From the NCBI GenBank assembly GCA_000226015.1, contig JH154563.1:8031-61841 (forward strand): a stretch of 53,811 bases of DNA, given 5' to 3'. The translations under genes were made by a program, and so were the position numbers. The first letter of the stretch is position 1, and each line of letters begins with the position of its first letter. Shown here piece by piece: positions 41,601 through 52,600 of this stretch. The notes below the pieces were generated by a model. The model did not search any database, had not been told where the DNA came from, and saw only the letters and a program-made list of their open reading frames with translations. The DNA comes from Mnemiopsis leidyi (lineage: Eukaryota > Ctenophora > Tentaculata > Lobata > Bolinopsidae).

Positions 41601-44583
41601 TCGTGTGCCAGCAGCAAGACCTACAAGGACCACATAGAAGGTCAGCGTCACAAGAAACGTGTCGCGCTGCGCGAGCAGGAGAAAAAGAACGAGGAGCAAG
41701 CTGCTGCGCCCCCTACCGGACCATCGTATAAATGTGTTTTGTGTGACGTCACGTGTACGGGCAAGGAAACATTTGATGCTCACATCACAGGTATGTTATA
41801 TTGTTTAGCTGTTTAGAAAGTCATTTGAGGTCCTATCAAGTAGAGCTCAATTTTTTATCGTGAGGTTTAGCCACTTAAACTAGAGGTCGTTTAGAGGAGG
41901 TTTAACATCGGGTTATTGTTGTCTTTCGAAGATCATATTGTAATGTACGTCATATTTTCCTCGTTTCGGAAACTAGATGAAACTAAAATATCTCAACAGG
42001 AATGAAGCACAAGAAAGCAGCTAAACTGTATAAAGAGCTCGGTAAAGAAATACCACCTCACGAGATTACTGGTGACACTGAACCTAAACCTGAGGTCCCG
42101 GTCGTGGGTAGAGAGCTGATAGAGACCAAGAGTGATGCTTCTAAGTCCTCCAAGGTACTGCCTCATAGCCTCATCCTAGCCAGTGTGCACTGTGCCATGA
42201 TATATTCTGGACTTGTACATATTGCCTTGCTGCAAAAATAATTTGATAAATTTTGTTTTTCTTCCAGATTTCAATTATGAATATTGTCAGGTTATTTACC
42301 ATTGCAAGATGTGCGAGTGTACGTTTAATGATGATTTAGCGAAGGAACTTCACTTGAAAGGTCGGCGACACAGGTTGAATTACAAGAAGAACTACGATCC
42401 ATCTTTAAAAGTAAGAACTTGGGACTTGTCCATACGAAATACTGAAGCCGTCTTCTCTGGACTTTCTTATTGATCAAGAATTCTTTGGTCCTATATATGT
42501 TTTAAATTTGATATCTAATTATCATTTCAAAGTTATTGGCCTACCTACTTAATTTTGAATTCCCCAGGTCGAAATACAGCCGAGTAAGCGAGAGAAAATA
42601 GCAGAACAAAAAGCGCGACGACGAGCAGAAGAGGCGGAGCGACGTCGGAACATGGTAGAAAGTAGGAGACATATCTGGGAGCAGAGTAGGTGGCGTGCTG
42701 AGGAGGAGTGGCATGAGTGGGCTGAGGCCCGGAGCTGGCACCAATACGAGAGTTTGAAACAGAAACAAGCTGCCGATTATGAAGAGAGAGTTACCAAGGA
42801 AAAAGAGCACTGCAAAAAAGTTTGTTCTGTTTGTTTGATCAGGTCCTTCAGCAGGGCCGATTGTAGCATTTTAATTTATACTTAACTACAATTTTGAATT
42901 TTTGACGAATTTTAAACTCTAATCTGCCAATAATTACAGATGGGTTTACCGGAGCCAACACTTCCCCCACGTCCACACATCCCCCCACCTCCTCCGCGCC
43001 AAAACAACGCGCGCTTCATCTGTCCGGGTATAGACGAGTTTCTGATGATCCAAAAACAGAGCATGGTTAGTCCTAAAGAGGAGCATCTGGACACACTACA
43101 AGGTAAGGATTTGTTGGTCTGGATAGCAAACTTTTTACCTAATTTTTACTCAAGATTTAACAATAATAATAATTACGTAACTTCCTTTATTTAATTCCTT
43201 GGATTCGTATACATTATTTCCTTCCCAGATCTGGTTAGCGGAGTTGAGATGGCATTAAGGCAAGTATCTGACAATCTCTATTCTGAGACGAAGGAGCAAA
43301 TGAGTGCTCAAGGAATTACACCCACCATCACTGCTCGCATCATCAGGACTGTAAGTGATTGGCTGCAATCAACGATCCGACCATTGTATTATTATAATAT
43401 ATAATTTGTGTTCAGAAATCTACATTCAGGACACTGTTTAAGATTCAAGTTATAACCCTCCCCCTCACTTCAGATCCATAAGACGGGAGATCTAACAAAA
43501 GCTATCCTCCTGCACGAGAACCTAACTACTGATGTGGCGGTGCTCTGTACAGAGAAACCTACACAGTCCATCCTCACCACCGTATACTCCAAATTTAAAG
43601 ATCTCTTTCAGTGTCCTGAAGAAGGCAAAGTAGAGTTGCGCGCTGACAAGTCCATGTTTGTAGTTACTCAAGGAGACGGTGCCCCTGATTTTGTTGTCAA
43701 TGTTAAGCTGACCAGTCCCGCTTTTGATGCACCCGTATCCGAGGACGAGCGTCGTGCCGAGTTTGTTGCCAAGGTAAGGCGTCAATTTTTCATATGTGAT
43801 TCGTTCTAATCTATTTATTACCATGGCTATGTGGTTCTATTTATTTATTACCATGACTGATATCCCACGGAGCCAATACAGAATTAGACTCAGCTGATCG
43901 ACAACGATTACAGATTAATCTAACCCAGCCATTTTTGTCAACTCTTATGAAATAACCATTGTTTGAACTGCCGCTGTGTCCAGGTACTTGAGAGGAAGTT
44001 CTGTGAGATAGCCATGTCAGATGTAAACGAAGCAGGGTGGTACAAGAGTCGCTTCAAACCCAACACTCCTGCAGTTATTGTACTTAGGATTCTAGCTTCT
44101 CTCAGACTGGAACCTGACTCTGAACTCAAGGTATCTTATTTTGGGCTGCAAGATGAATATTATTGGAAGTTTTTGGAAATAAATCAGAGATAAATCACTG
44201 CTTTTAATTCTTGCTTCTTTTATGATCATTCTTTTTCCCAGGATTTATCTATACAAGCTCTACAAATGCTGGTGTTTATTGCCTTCAAGACGTTTGGCCA
44301 TATCAAAACAGTTGCACCTACTCTAATTCTACGTAGATTCTTTGAACTTCTAGCTGCTGGATACATCTTAACAGAGGAGCTTATTCCACACTGGCATCAA
44401 GCCAAAACACCGACTAAGAATCTTCTGGAGAACTTGGAAATGCAGCAACGAGAAAAGATAACGGAGTATGCGCAGTACGCACTGCGCTGTATTGCACTGG
44501 GTCAGCTCCACAAAGTACTTCTGATTCCCCCACCTCCCAACCCTCCAGCCTTTCCTTCTCCGATACCAAGTGCCAGAAGTTAA
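38676..44583 (+). CDS. ZFR: Zinc finger RNA-binding protein ZFR (961 aa as assembled)
   Basis: Fifteen exons join in phase: 38676-38772, 38939-39150, 40272-40378, 40495-40822, 40998-41091, 41230-41483, 41598-41790, 42000-42154, 42291-42410, 42568-42819, 42940-43102, 43229-43350, 43474-43773, 43984-44130 and 44242-44583. An Ala/Ser/Tyr/Gln-rich N-terminus with polyQ (about residues 180-215) precedes three U1/matrin fingers near 359 ([20 protein letters not shown]), 409 (CVLCDVTC) and 484 (CKMCECTF). A Glu/Arg coiled coil and a Pro linker follow. Then comes the DZF domain, from about residue 640, with [18 protein letters not shown] and [18 protein letters not shown]. Vertebrate ZFR is about 1070 aa and acts in nuclear RNA binding and alternative splicing. 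Introns split fingers 1 and 2. A gap and minisatellite at 39111-40191 could hide or duplicate sequence in exon 2. Confidence 0.95.
39111..40191. repeat. 40-bp minisatellite across a ZFR exon/intron boundary, with assembly gap
   Basis: The unit GTACTATAGCCAACCTAACA plus CTTCCATTACATACGGGCAG is 40 bp. The first copy codes for [13 protein letters not shown] at the end of exon 2. At least seven more copies follow up to 39432, and about three to four lie after the gap (40061-40191). Each unit joins CAG to GTAC, so each carries a potential donor. Positions 39433-40060 are Ns, probably because the array did not assemble. Some copies show one-base changes (ATTCCATA, TAGCTAAC) or lost bases. Confidence 0.92.
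40620..40740 (+). repeat. CAG/CAA repeat encoding polyQ in ZFR
   Basis: Interrupted CAG, CAA and GCT codons encode Gln-rich [20 protein letters not shown] within exon 4. The antisense Leu-rich frame is an artefact of this repeat. Confidence 0.85.
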
Positions 44584-44643
44584 ACTTCTGTTAAACACTC
44601 ATTCTATTTTAAATTCCTAGTCCATAAAAACACTTTGCCTTGA

Positions 44644-44776
44644 TGATGTCAGATTCTTGGAGAGGAGCCGGGAACATTTCGTATTATTTGTGTCATTGGT
44701 CGTATTGACTTTTTATTGGTCAATCGCTGTCACAAGGTACCTTAAATTTCCGATTCCTCCCCAAGCATCCTGACGT
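44644..44776. mobile_element. MITE family 1, third copy (diverged)
   Basis: Read on the minus strand it begins ACGTCAGGATGCTTGGGGAG and contains GTGACAGCGATTGACCAATA, matching the copy at 23261-23424 over both terminal and inner parts. The left terminal repeat GTCAGATTCTTGGAGAGGAG is also recognisable. Confidence 0.7.
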
Positions 44777-45404
44777 ATATCACTATTATACGTAGTCTTA
44801 ATATTCCTAGAAGTGCCTATTTTTATCAACTTATTATGCTTCTTGTGGCCGATTTAGCTTGGCAGAAAAAGCAATTACATTTGGAACTATATTTGACACA
44901 ATTTTATAGGAATCTGTGAAATAAGTTAGATGACCCAGGCTTATGCATGTAGTTTTATGTATGGAGATCTGATTCGTATTTGTTCAGCCCAAAACGTACA
45001 TGAAGATGAAAAGTAGTTCATCGTCTATTGAATGGTGTCCATGATTTTTGGCCTTCTTAATCTAAACTTGAATATCATATTAGTTACCAATGCAGGCGGG
45101 AAGTATGTCATATCAAGTTCACGTTTTACTTGATTTTTATAAAGTTATGACCGTCCGCTGATTTGAATGATCACTGTGCAGAGTCTAGATGATAAAATGG
45201 TGGAATATTCAGGTTGTTTTAGGTTGTTACTGTTCTTACATAGCTGTATGAGTACCTTTTCATGTAGGCAACTAGAACTGTGTTGGTTTTAAAATGATAG
45301 TGTCCGGTCTCAGACATAGCTTTACTGTCAGGTGCGATTCTTTTACACTGTCCGAAGGGAAATATTTAACTCTACTATTGCTGTTTGTCATAGCTCACAT
45401 TGTC

Positions 45405-45410
45405 AATAAA
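45405..45410 (+). promoter_or_regulatory. Polyadenylation signal AATAAA (candidate for ZFR)
   Basis: It lies 822 bp after the ZFR stop, within CAATAAAGAC. Other AATAAA sites, such as one near 45591, are possible. Confidence 0.35.
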
Positions 45411-45987
45411 GACAAAACACAGTTTCTGAAGTTAAAACGTTTAGGTTTGAGAGTGAAGAAAATTCTGTGAATCATTTTTGAGATAGAACGAAAATTTTGC
45501 TATTGAAACGGGTGCCATGAAGAAATTATCTTTATCAAGTTGATCTTCGTTATATAAAAACATTCTGAACTTTCAACGTTTTAATAAACTTTGATAAAAG
45601 ATTTAAATGAAAATGTTTTTGCGCAGCTCTTACACTAGAACAATACTTTAAAAAGAGTGTATTCAAAGCTCTGTGCTGCATGCTGGACTAAATCACTTTG
45701 ATATCGTTATTCCTTATTACTTCTATTTGGAGGAAACATTAGCAATCTTTATTATGTCTTTCTGTATTTATCATGATTAACACTTTTATTCAAGAGCACG
45801 GGATAGGTTGAATGCCGTTAATCATACCATCGACCGAGATCAAGTAAAAACTGTGATTGCCTTTTCAACGTTTGACAGTTAATTTGTGCAACAATGCACC
45901 AGTGTCGACTTTAATACAAAGTGAAGTATGGAGAAGAACTGCAGATAAAATTAGAAATAGGTTTAAAGACTAACACGAGGTCGGCTG

Positions 45988-46026
45988 TAAGGTAGTCACG
46001 TGACTTGATGTCACGTGACTACCTTA
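45988..46026. repeat. Perfect 17-bp-arm palindrome with two CACGTG E-boxes
   Basis: TAAGGTAGTCACGTGAC is followed by the loop TTGAT and its exact complement GTCACGTGACTACCTTA. Each arm holds TCACGTGA. Confidence 0.9.
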
Positions 46027-47129
46027 AAACAAATCTAGCTCCTCGTATGAGGGTCCGTGCTCTTGCGTCTTGGTTGCAGTCACTCAATAACATCTTATCT
46101 CATGCAGTTTTTCATTGAATTTTGATTTTAATGTAGAATTTTGCATGTTTTAAGTCCTTTACTAATTTATAACATTTTCTCTCTGTCGGAATGCCATACA
46201 CACACAGCAATCAACTACTCAGGTTTTTATAAGTTTTTTATAAGTAGTCTGATTATGTTTTGGCCGGCAACAAACAGTTCCTTCATGGTGGAATGTAAGG
46301 GTGATTATTTTACTTCCAACTTTCTTAAGTTACCAATCTTAACTGTAAGTATTTCATCATAGGTTTTCATCACGTGTGTACTGTGTTTCTGTGTCATTAT
46401 ACAATGATATCTTCGTACCGATATCCTCACAAATACGAAACTGCTCTACTTTGCTGTGTGTAAAAGGTTTTCTAAGGGATAGGAGATGTTGTTTTTAGTA
46501 AGGAATCCTCTACTGAGCTTGGAACCGTTCTCACATGATCAACCACGTGACCGTCATTAAGTTTCATTTGTGTGCGACCTGGTACCGTCACTAGCTTAAA
46601 CACAGAACATCCTGGGCTGAGGAAATCTCAACTTGACTCCTTTCTCATTGCCACTTCAACAGTGATAGACAGAGGGGCTGATACCTGTTAATCTGGCTAT
46701 TTTAGAGCTGTCTGACTGAGAATATGGGTCAAGTTTTGTCCTCAAAATCCCAAGTTGTTCACATGCTAACTATTGAACTTGTCTGAGGATTTCATCTTAA
46801 AGCCCAACTAGGGCTAACAACTGAAATTGACCCCAGCAGCCTAATAATGATATTTAGTAGCGTCTGTACCGTTGTTAAAACATCCTAAATTTTTCCAAGA
46901 GCAAGTTCAACCGGAAGCATGTCAAGATTTTCTAGCATCAACCAGTGTGCATACTACGTGGCGATTTTGTAATAAATCCTTAGCTTTACTTTGATTGAGG
47001 TGTTTGACTATAAATAGATTTATTAAGACGATAGTTACTACGATGAAATGTTGTGCAGTGTGCCTCATTATGTTATCTATAGATGAAGGAAATATAAAGT
47101 TATCCTAACCTGAACACCTTGAGTCAGAG

Positions 47130-47405
47130 TGCGTATTTAGAATGGGCCCGTCTTTCCTACAAACCTCTCTGTCTATACATTTAACCCTCACATCTTAAAG
47201 ATTATTTTTCTTGGAAAAAAACTTTCTTTATTTTACTGTAAAGAAAATATATTATACAGAGTTGCTTTTTTTCTGATACTGTCGCTAAAAAGGAGTTACT
47301 TCTTTTTCCCTCCCGAATAAAATATGAGCAGGTTATTTAGTTACAAAACACTACTTTCTAGTAAAAGCAGAGAGGTTTGTCTGGGGGCCTTGAATAGCAT
47401 ACTTA
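47130..47405. mobile_element. Possible inverted-repeat element (diverged ends)
   Basis: ACAAACCTCTCTG near 47160 is mirrored by CAGAGAGGTTTGT near 47370. Flanking GGGCCC and GGGGGCC blocks and similar outer bases suggest ends of one element about 275 bp long. Similarity outside the 13-bp core is imperfect. Confidence 0.4.
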
Positions 47406-48743
47406 TCAGAAACCTGACTACCACTACTTCTTTCTGAACAAGATCTCTCGATTTTTCCTAAATGAAGCTTACTTTTAGTTGACATTCTAGCGGGTCAGCT
47501 ACAATTGCTTACTTCATTAGCTATATACATAGCAACATAATTAGAAAGTGTTTCCTATCGCCATTAAAGCGTGCTTGAGTGTTCCACAATTCGGTCTGCC
47601 TTTTCGAAGAACTAATGTTTACACATTTAGTTATGGCCTAGCCAGGGTTTTTGATAAGTATGCGAACTTTCGACACTTTGATTAGTACCACAATTCATAA
47701 TCTAATTTATTACATTAAACGTGTGCTTTGCTGTGTAAAGTGATCAGAATAGTTCAAGCTTATAACTTCGGTGTGTGCCAATTTTAAACCTACCTATAAC
47801 CCTAATCTACCCTAACTTACCCATTTTCCTAATGATTCCCATTTTTCTACATCCACGATTTGACGAAATATTAAGTATCTTGAACCCATAATCGGATTTC
47901 TTTCGAGAACAGCAAAGCACGGCTTTATCTTCATGATGACTGTAATTTTACTGTTAATTGACGGTTGATGTACTGTAAATTGAGTCATAAGTTAGCTTAT
48001 CACATTATCAAACCTTTGGCCTGGACCACCTTCACCCAATTATATCATGTTCATCATTTTCGCAGCTTCAATGTGATGGGCCAGTTGTCCATTGCGTTCG
48101 ATTATGTGATAAGTTCTTATCGAAGACGACGATGTTTATTTGAGCTTAGCAAACTGTGCCATGGTATTATGTATTTTCGCTGTAGGCTGTAGGAAGGACC
48201 GGATAATTGGAAGTGTTTTGTTTTCGAAGCTAGAATAACGCTGCTCTGATGTTCCAAATTTAATCTTGATTGCATCATAGCTAAGTCTATATAACCGTTA
48301 TTTCATTATTCTAGTTGGTGTTTTACTATCCTCTATCGAAGTATTGGTATCGACGATTTAATCTATGGTCAAGATGACGCCAGGAGCATGATCGTTAGTT
48401 AGAACTTGTATTTTTGCAGTCAGAGAGACACACTGACAAATTTCGCCTTTAGTTGTGGTACAATCGGTCACATCGCGGAATGTCGTTTACGTAACGCGCT
48501 GATGTCTTTGTGTGATAAAATAACCTGAAGTTTTAACAGCACGTGCACGTGTGTTTCGATTCCATCGATCAAATATTATTTTATTGCGCGATCGGGCGAC
48601 ACTATTTCAAATTGTTCGATTAATAATTAATATCTGACTCGTTCGATGAGTTCTCCTAAGCAAGGAGTATTTAATGGCTTAAAGATCCATGGCACGCATG
48701 TACTTAAACTACGAGCCAATATACACAAAAAATCTGTTGTAGG

Positions 48744-51700
48744 ATGTCGGAACACGGTATTCCCAATCTCATGGACTTCAACAAGTCTTGCCCTGCCTTC
48801 TCCTCCGTATTGTCCAGGCATAAGGAATCTTATGTGAAAACTGAGGAGATTTATAAACTCCAGGTTAGGCTCCTCGAATTACTTGTTAAATCGGTCAGCC
48901 ATACTGTGTGTAAGTTAATCAACCTCAAACTTGTTGTGTCAGATAATTGTTTTCCCTGTGACATTTTTGCCGTCAGAATATTGCTCTATATGTAAATTTA
49001 TTCTTTAAGCAAGCCTAGTGTCTTCTGATAACATAGTAATAACACCAATCTTTTCAAGAACGATCTCGAGCGGCTTCTGGCAGACGCCGAGAAGCGTCTT
49101 GCTTGGCTTCAGTCGGAGAACGAGGGTATTGATTCATCAGATAAGGTTGGTTTAGTGACCTTTGAACTGGCGTGTTTTTCTTTTCCACTTGCTAATAAGT
49201 GACAACAGTACCTCAAATATCATTTACACATGCATGAGGTCTACATAGTACTTTGTCATTACTGTTAATAAGAACTGTTAACTGTAATATTGTGTAAGTA
49301 TATTTAGTATTGATCCAAAATTACTGAATATTCAGGGTATTAGCAGTGACAGCAGCGACTCACAATGCACACTATCTCCAAAACACAAGGCTGGGTGCAA
49401 GAGGGGGCCTGGAAGACCTCAAGTTAACGATAGAATTAAGAACATGAAGCTTTCAAACAGGCTCTTTAAGAACAAAGTGAAGAAAACAGAGGTAAATTTA
49501 AATAGTGTACTCTGTAACCGGTGTCTTTCATTATAACTTTCTGTGATGGAGATCATACTGTTTAAAAACTTGGTCATTTTTATAACTAATTTTCTATCCT
49601 CTGACCCCAACAATTCTTGGCAGTATCCAAGAAGCCCGACCCGGTACGCAAACTGGTTCGTGTACTGGTTCGTGTACTAATTCAGCAACCCCCGAACCAG
49701 TACGCGAACCAGTCCGGACTAGTTATGACATAATAACAAGTAGGTCACAGATCGCAGATGCAAATTGCCGGCCTGCCGACAGTTTCGCCCAGAAGAATCA
49801 AAATCCCACGGTTTAACAAGCTGCCCAATCATTAATGTGATCTGATTGGGTAGCTTAGATTCTAGAAACGAAAGTTGCGCCCAGGTATCACATTACATTG
49901 GTCAGGACACACATTACACTTGTCAGGGTCACATTCTACATGTTTGTTTCTATTCAAGATCATATGTTGCTTGCACGGGTCAGATTCTACATGTTTCTGT
50001 GACACGAGATGTAAGATGAAGTTGTGACACAACGATTAAGTTTGGGATGTTGTAAATAAGTAAGTCACGCACAGACTTGTTCACTTAATTATAGACCAAT
50101 TTCATGCAATAACGATATGGAGAAACATAACAAATGATCTAATAGAATACAGAGTCAGGTAGAAGAAGAATTTCTTTATATACCACATCTTAAACGTAAC
50201 CTTTACTTTCCTTCAGCAATTTTCATCTGAGATATGTGACCTACGTCCTACTTGTTATCATGTCATAACTAGTCCGGACTGGTTCGGGAATTGCCAAACC
50301 AGTACGTGAACCAGCACACGAAGCAGTTCGCGAACTGGTTCGCGTACTGGGTCGGGCTTCTTGGATACTGCCCAATTCTTTTATTCTGTTACACACGAAG
50401 ATCGTCTCGTTAGAACGTAAGACGGTATGATCTTGTCAAGTTAAGAAATCTTCCAATCTATATTCCAATATTCAATCCTCTTTCACTTTTCAGCAGCCCC
50501 CAGTCGACAAAGCTCCTCCTATTATCTCAGACCGTCCCCACCAATTCTGGCAATCTCTTGATGCCTGGTGCTCGGACATAACATCAGATGACATGGACAA
50601 GTTACAGGAACTTCTCAAATCCCAAGAATATGATGAGGAGTACTTTAAAGTACCGGCTCTAGGAACTCATTACTCTCAACGCTGGGCCATGGAGGACCTC
50701 TTGTCCGAACAAAGAGAGGGTTCAGAGCCTCATGGACGGAACAACGAGATTTCCAACATCACTCCAGCTACTATCGCTCAGCTCGACAATAAACCAGGAA
50801 ATTCCAACAAGTTAGTGAGTGTTCTATAGGTAGGAGACGAATATCATATTTCTATATCGTGAAGAAATGAATCGCGATTAAAACTAGAAAAAGGTGATCT
50901 TAAGTTGACTTTATCAACCTTTTTAAGTTTAAACACCTGCCGCTTAGGACCCTGGGCCCGCTAACAGAGAAACTTTTATCTGCGCTTATTGAGGAGGGGG
51001 TATGCTCCAAAGGTGCTGACGATTTGGACGACATTGACGAGCTTAACTCTCCAAAAAACGAGGTACTAGTTCGACATGACGCTCCTCTGCCCTGATTGAT
51101 TTCACGTTACGGCCCATTTTGAAGAAAGTCTCTGACTTGTTTGTTGCTGCGACCAATAATTAGTCACTAATAATAAGTCACGCATAATAAGTCACCAATA
51201 ATAAGTCACTAATACAAATGACTATACTCTGTCAAAAGTCAAATACTTGTTTCCCAACAAAGTCTGGGGGAAGCAGCTTGACGGCGTCCCACGTTGAGAG
51301 CAGAGTTAGAGAAGAATTAATCCAGCTGGGCGTGTTGGACGACAGCGAAGGAGAGAGTGAAGACGAGGTTTGTCATGCTCATTTTATATTTTCAAAGCAG
51401 TCGGACCGATCCCTACGCTGACATTTGCAAGTTTTCTTCTCTTCTCTCATTTTAGTTTTCTTTTAGGTACTCAAACTTATTGAAATATTTTTCATCTGAC
51501 GGTACTTTCTTGGCAGGTGCTATCAGAGCTCTTGTCTAAACAACAGGAACTGAGAGACCTGGTGGAATACAACCGGACACAGCTCGGGCTGCTCTACGAC
51601 ACTGCTCTCATGGTGCGTCAATATCCTGTATCAGTATATTGAACCGTCGTCCGGTCTGAGATATAATGTCTTACTTTCCCTGAGATATAATGTCTTACTT

Positions 51701-52011
51701 TCCCTGAGATATAATGTCTTACTTTCTATAATGTCTTACTTGCTATCTAGAATTTAGCATGTAAAGTTTTCTTACACTTCGATATGGTTTATTTATCGAA
51801 ATCTTCTCTACTTCAGCACATGAAACAGCAAGATATCCGACATAAAATTGATGAAATAGATGAAGAAGTATGTGACACTTACCGGAACTTCATGCTTAAA
51901 AAACACAAGAAAATGCCATACAACAAGAAGGAAAAAGAACAAGCTAACAAGCTGTTACAGAATAGAGAAGAACTCAATAAATTGTTGATGGAAAATTCTT
52001 TCCTCACCTGA
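48744..52011 (+). CDS. TADA3: Transcriptional adapter 3 (TADA3/ADA3), 410 aa
   Basis: Eight exons join in phase: 48744-48905, 49059-49145, 49336-49491, 50494-50810, 50948-51062, 51263-51367, 51517-51612 and 51817-52011. TADA3 is a subunit of the histone acetyltransferase module of SAGA and ATAC, with GCN5/PCAF and TADA2. Family marks in order are KTEEIYKLQVRLLELL (about residues 30-50), a basic GRPQ patch, HQFWQSLDAWCSDITSDDM, ALGTHYSQRWAMEDLLSEQ (about 190), GPLTEKLLSALIEEG, ESRVREELIQLGVLDDSEGE and a C-terminal coiled coil (NKKEKEQANKLLQNREELNK). Human TADA3 is 432 aa. The 48905 donor is GTGTGT; the stronger-looking GTAAGT at 48910 would break the frame with the next exon. A TTGTAG site lies one base before the ATG. 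Confidence 0.93.
49611..50380. mobile_element. 754-bp non-autonomous DNA transposon with 8-bp target duplication, in a TADA3 intron
   Basis: CAATTCTT at 49611-49618 and 50373-50380 flank an element at 49619-50372. The ends GGCAGTATCCAAGAAGCCCG and (reverse complement) GGCAGTATCCAAGAAGCCCG are identical. Inverted similarity extends about 130 bp, through ACCAGTCCGGACTAGTTATG. The outer TIR contains repeated GAACCAGTACGCGAACCAGT-like words. There is no coding capacity. An 8-bp duplication suits the hAT, Merlin or P superfamilies. Confidence 0.9.
51150..51215. repeat. TAATAAGTCAC short repeat in a TADA3 intron
   Basis: AATAATAAGTCAC-like words repeat about four times (TAATTAGTCAC, TAATAAGTCACGCA, TAATAAGTCACC, TAATAAGTCACT). 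Confidence 0.7.
51653..51745. repeat. 24-bp tandem repeat in a TADA3 intron
   Basis: GAGATATAATGTCTTACTTT with CCCT between copies repeats three times, followed by two shortened copies of ATAATGTCTTACTT. Confidence 0.9.
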
Positions 52012-52310
52012 TACTGATATTAATGACATTTTACTCTACGGTGTTCAGGCGCAAGGTGTTTCTTGACTGTTGACTTTGAGTTATTTGTTTTTAAGTTTGC
52101 AAATTAAGAATTATACAAACTGTAAATTATCTACAATGCGATTGGCTTAACACAATTTGGTTGGTTTGCACTTAACAATCATACATCTTCGGCCTTCATA
52201 TCTGAAAGTAATTGTGTCTTTCTTGTTCAAGGACATAATCTTTTAAACTATCAGAAACAACCTTCACAAGACACGTTAGTGTCACGGCTAATTTCTTTCT
52301 TGCCTGACAT
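52012..52310. other. TADA3 downstream flank
   Basis: A+T-rich sequence with no AATAAA that I could place with confidence and no coding signal. Confidence 0.4.
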
Positions 52311-52600
52311 TGTAAGGCCTGCTGCTACGCCGCGCAGCCGGCTTATTTTCAATAGAAACTTAACTTTTTGAATGCGAAAATGGGCCGCAACGTGGGGCTA
52401 TGTTGTCTCACGTTGTGACCTTCGCGCGCGCCGGAGGCTGCCGCTTTTGTCAGACGTTGTCTGACCTGCTGCCGCGAAGCGGCAGCCCCCCGCGCGCGGC
52501 AGCGAAGCTGCCGCCCCGAATGGGCCGCAACGCAAGGCAATGCCGCTTCGCGGCAGCAGGGCTATGCAACGTGTAGCAAGGGCTATGCTAGTAGTGTATG
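52311..52600. repeat. GC-rich island of short hairpins
   Basis: G+C content rises sharply, with many CpGs. Perfect hairpins are GCTGCCGC-GAA-GCGGCAGC (52468-52486), GCGGCAGC-GAA-GCTGCCGC (52496-52514), TGCCGC-TTC-GCGGCA (52541-52555) and GTCAGAC-GTT-GTCTGAC (52449-52465). AATGGGCCGCAACG occurs twice (near 52379 and 52518). Minus-strand Ala/Arg-rich frames here are products of composition. Confidence 0.8.

Larger units (their letters stand above)
44584..48743. other. Gene-poor region, 4.2 kb
   Basis: The ZFR 3' UTR probably ends near the AATAAA at 45405. The stretch also holds a MITE family 1 copy, a perfect palindrome at 45988-46026 and an inverted-repeat element near 47130-47405. Short frames at 46141 and 47965 lack protein-like composition. 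Confidence 0.5.

Noticed and set aside
47780..47825. Telomere-like ACCCTAA words
   Set aside because: The words are too degenerate and irregular to call an interstitial telomere repeat.
46141..48192. Short + frames at 46141 and 47965
   Set aside because: They have no acceptor context, no conserved motif and no plausible length in an A+T-rich region.
48906..48911. GTAAGT donor at 48910 for TADA3 exon 1
   Set aside because: It leaves phase 1, which would create a stop at the next acceptor. GTGTGT at 48906 gives phase 0 and the expected helix.
51784..51816. ATG at 51784 as an alternative TADA3 start
   Set aside because: It is intronic; the exon starts after CTACTTCAG at 51816, in phase with the preceding exon.
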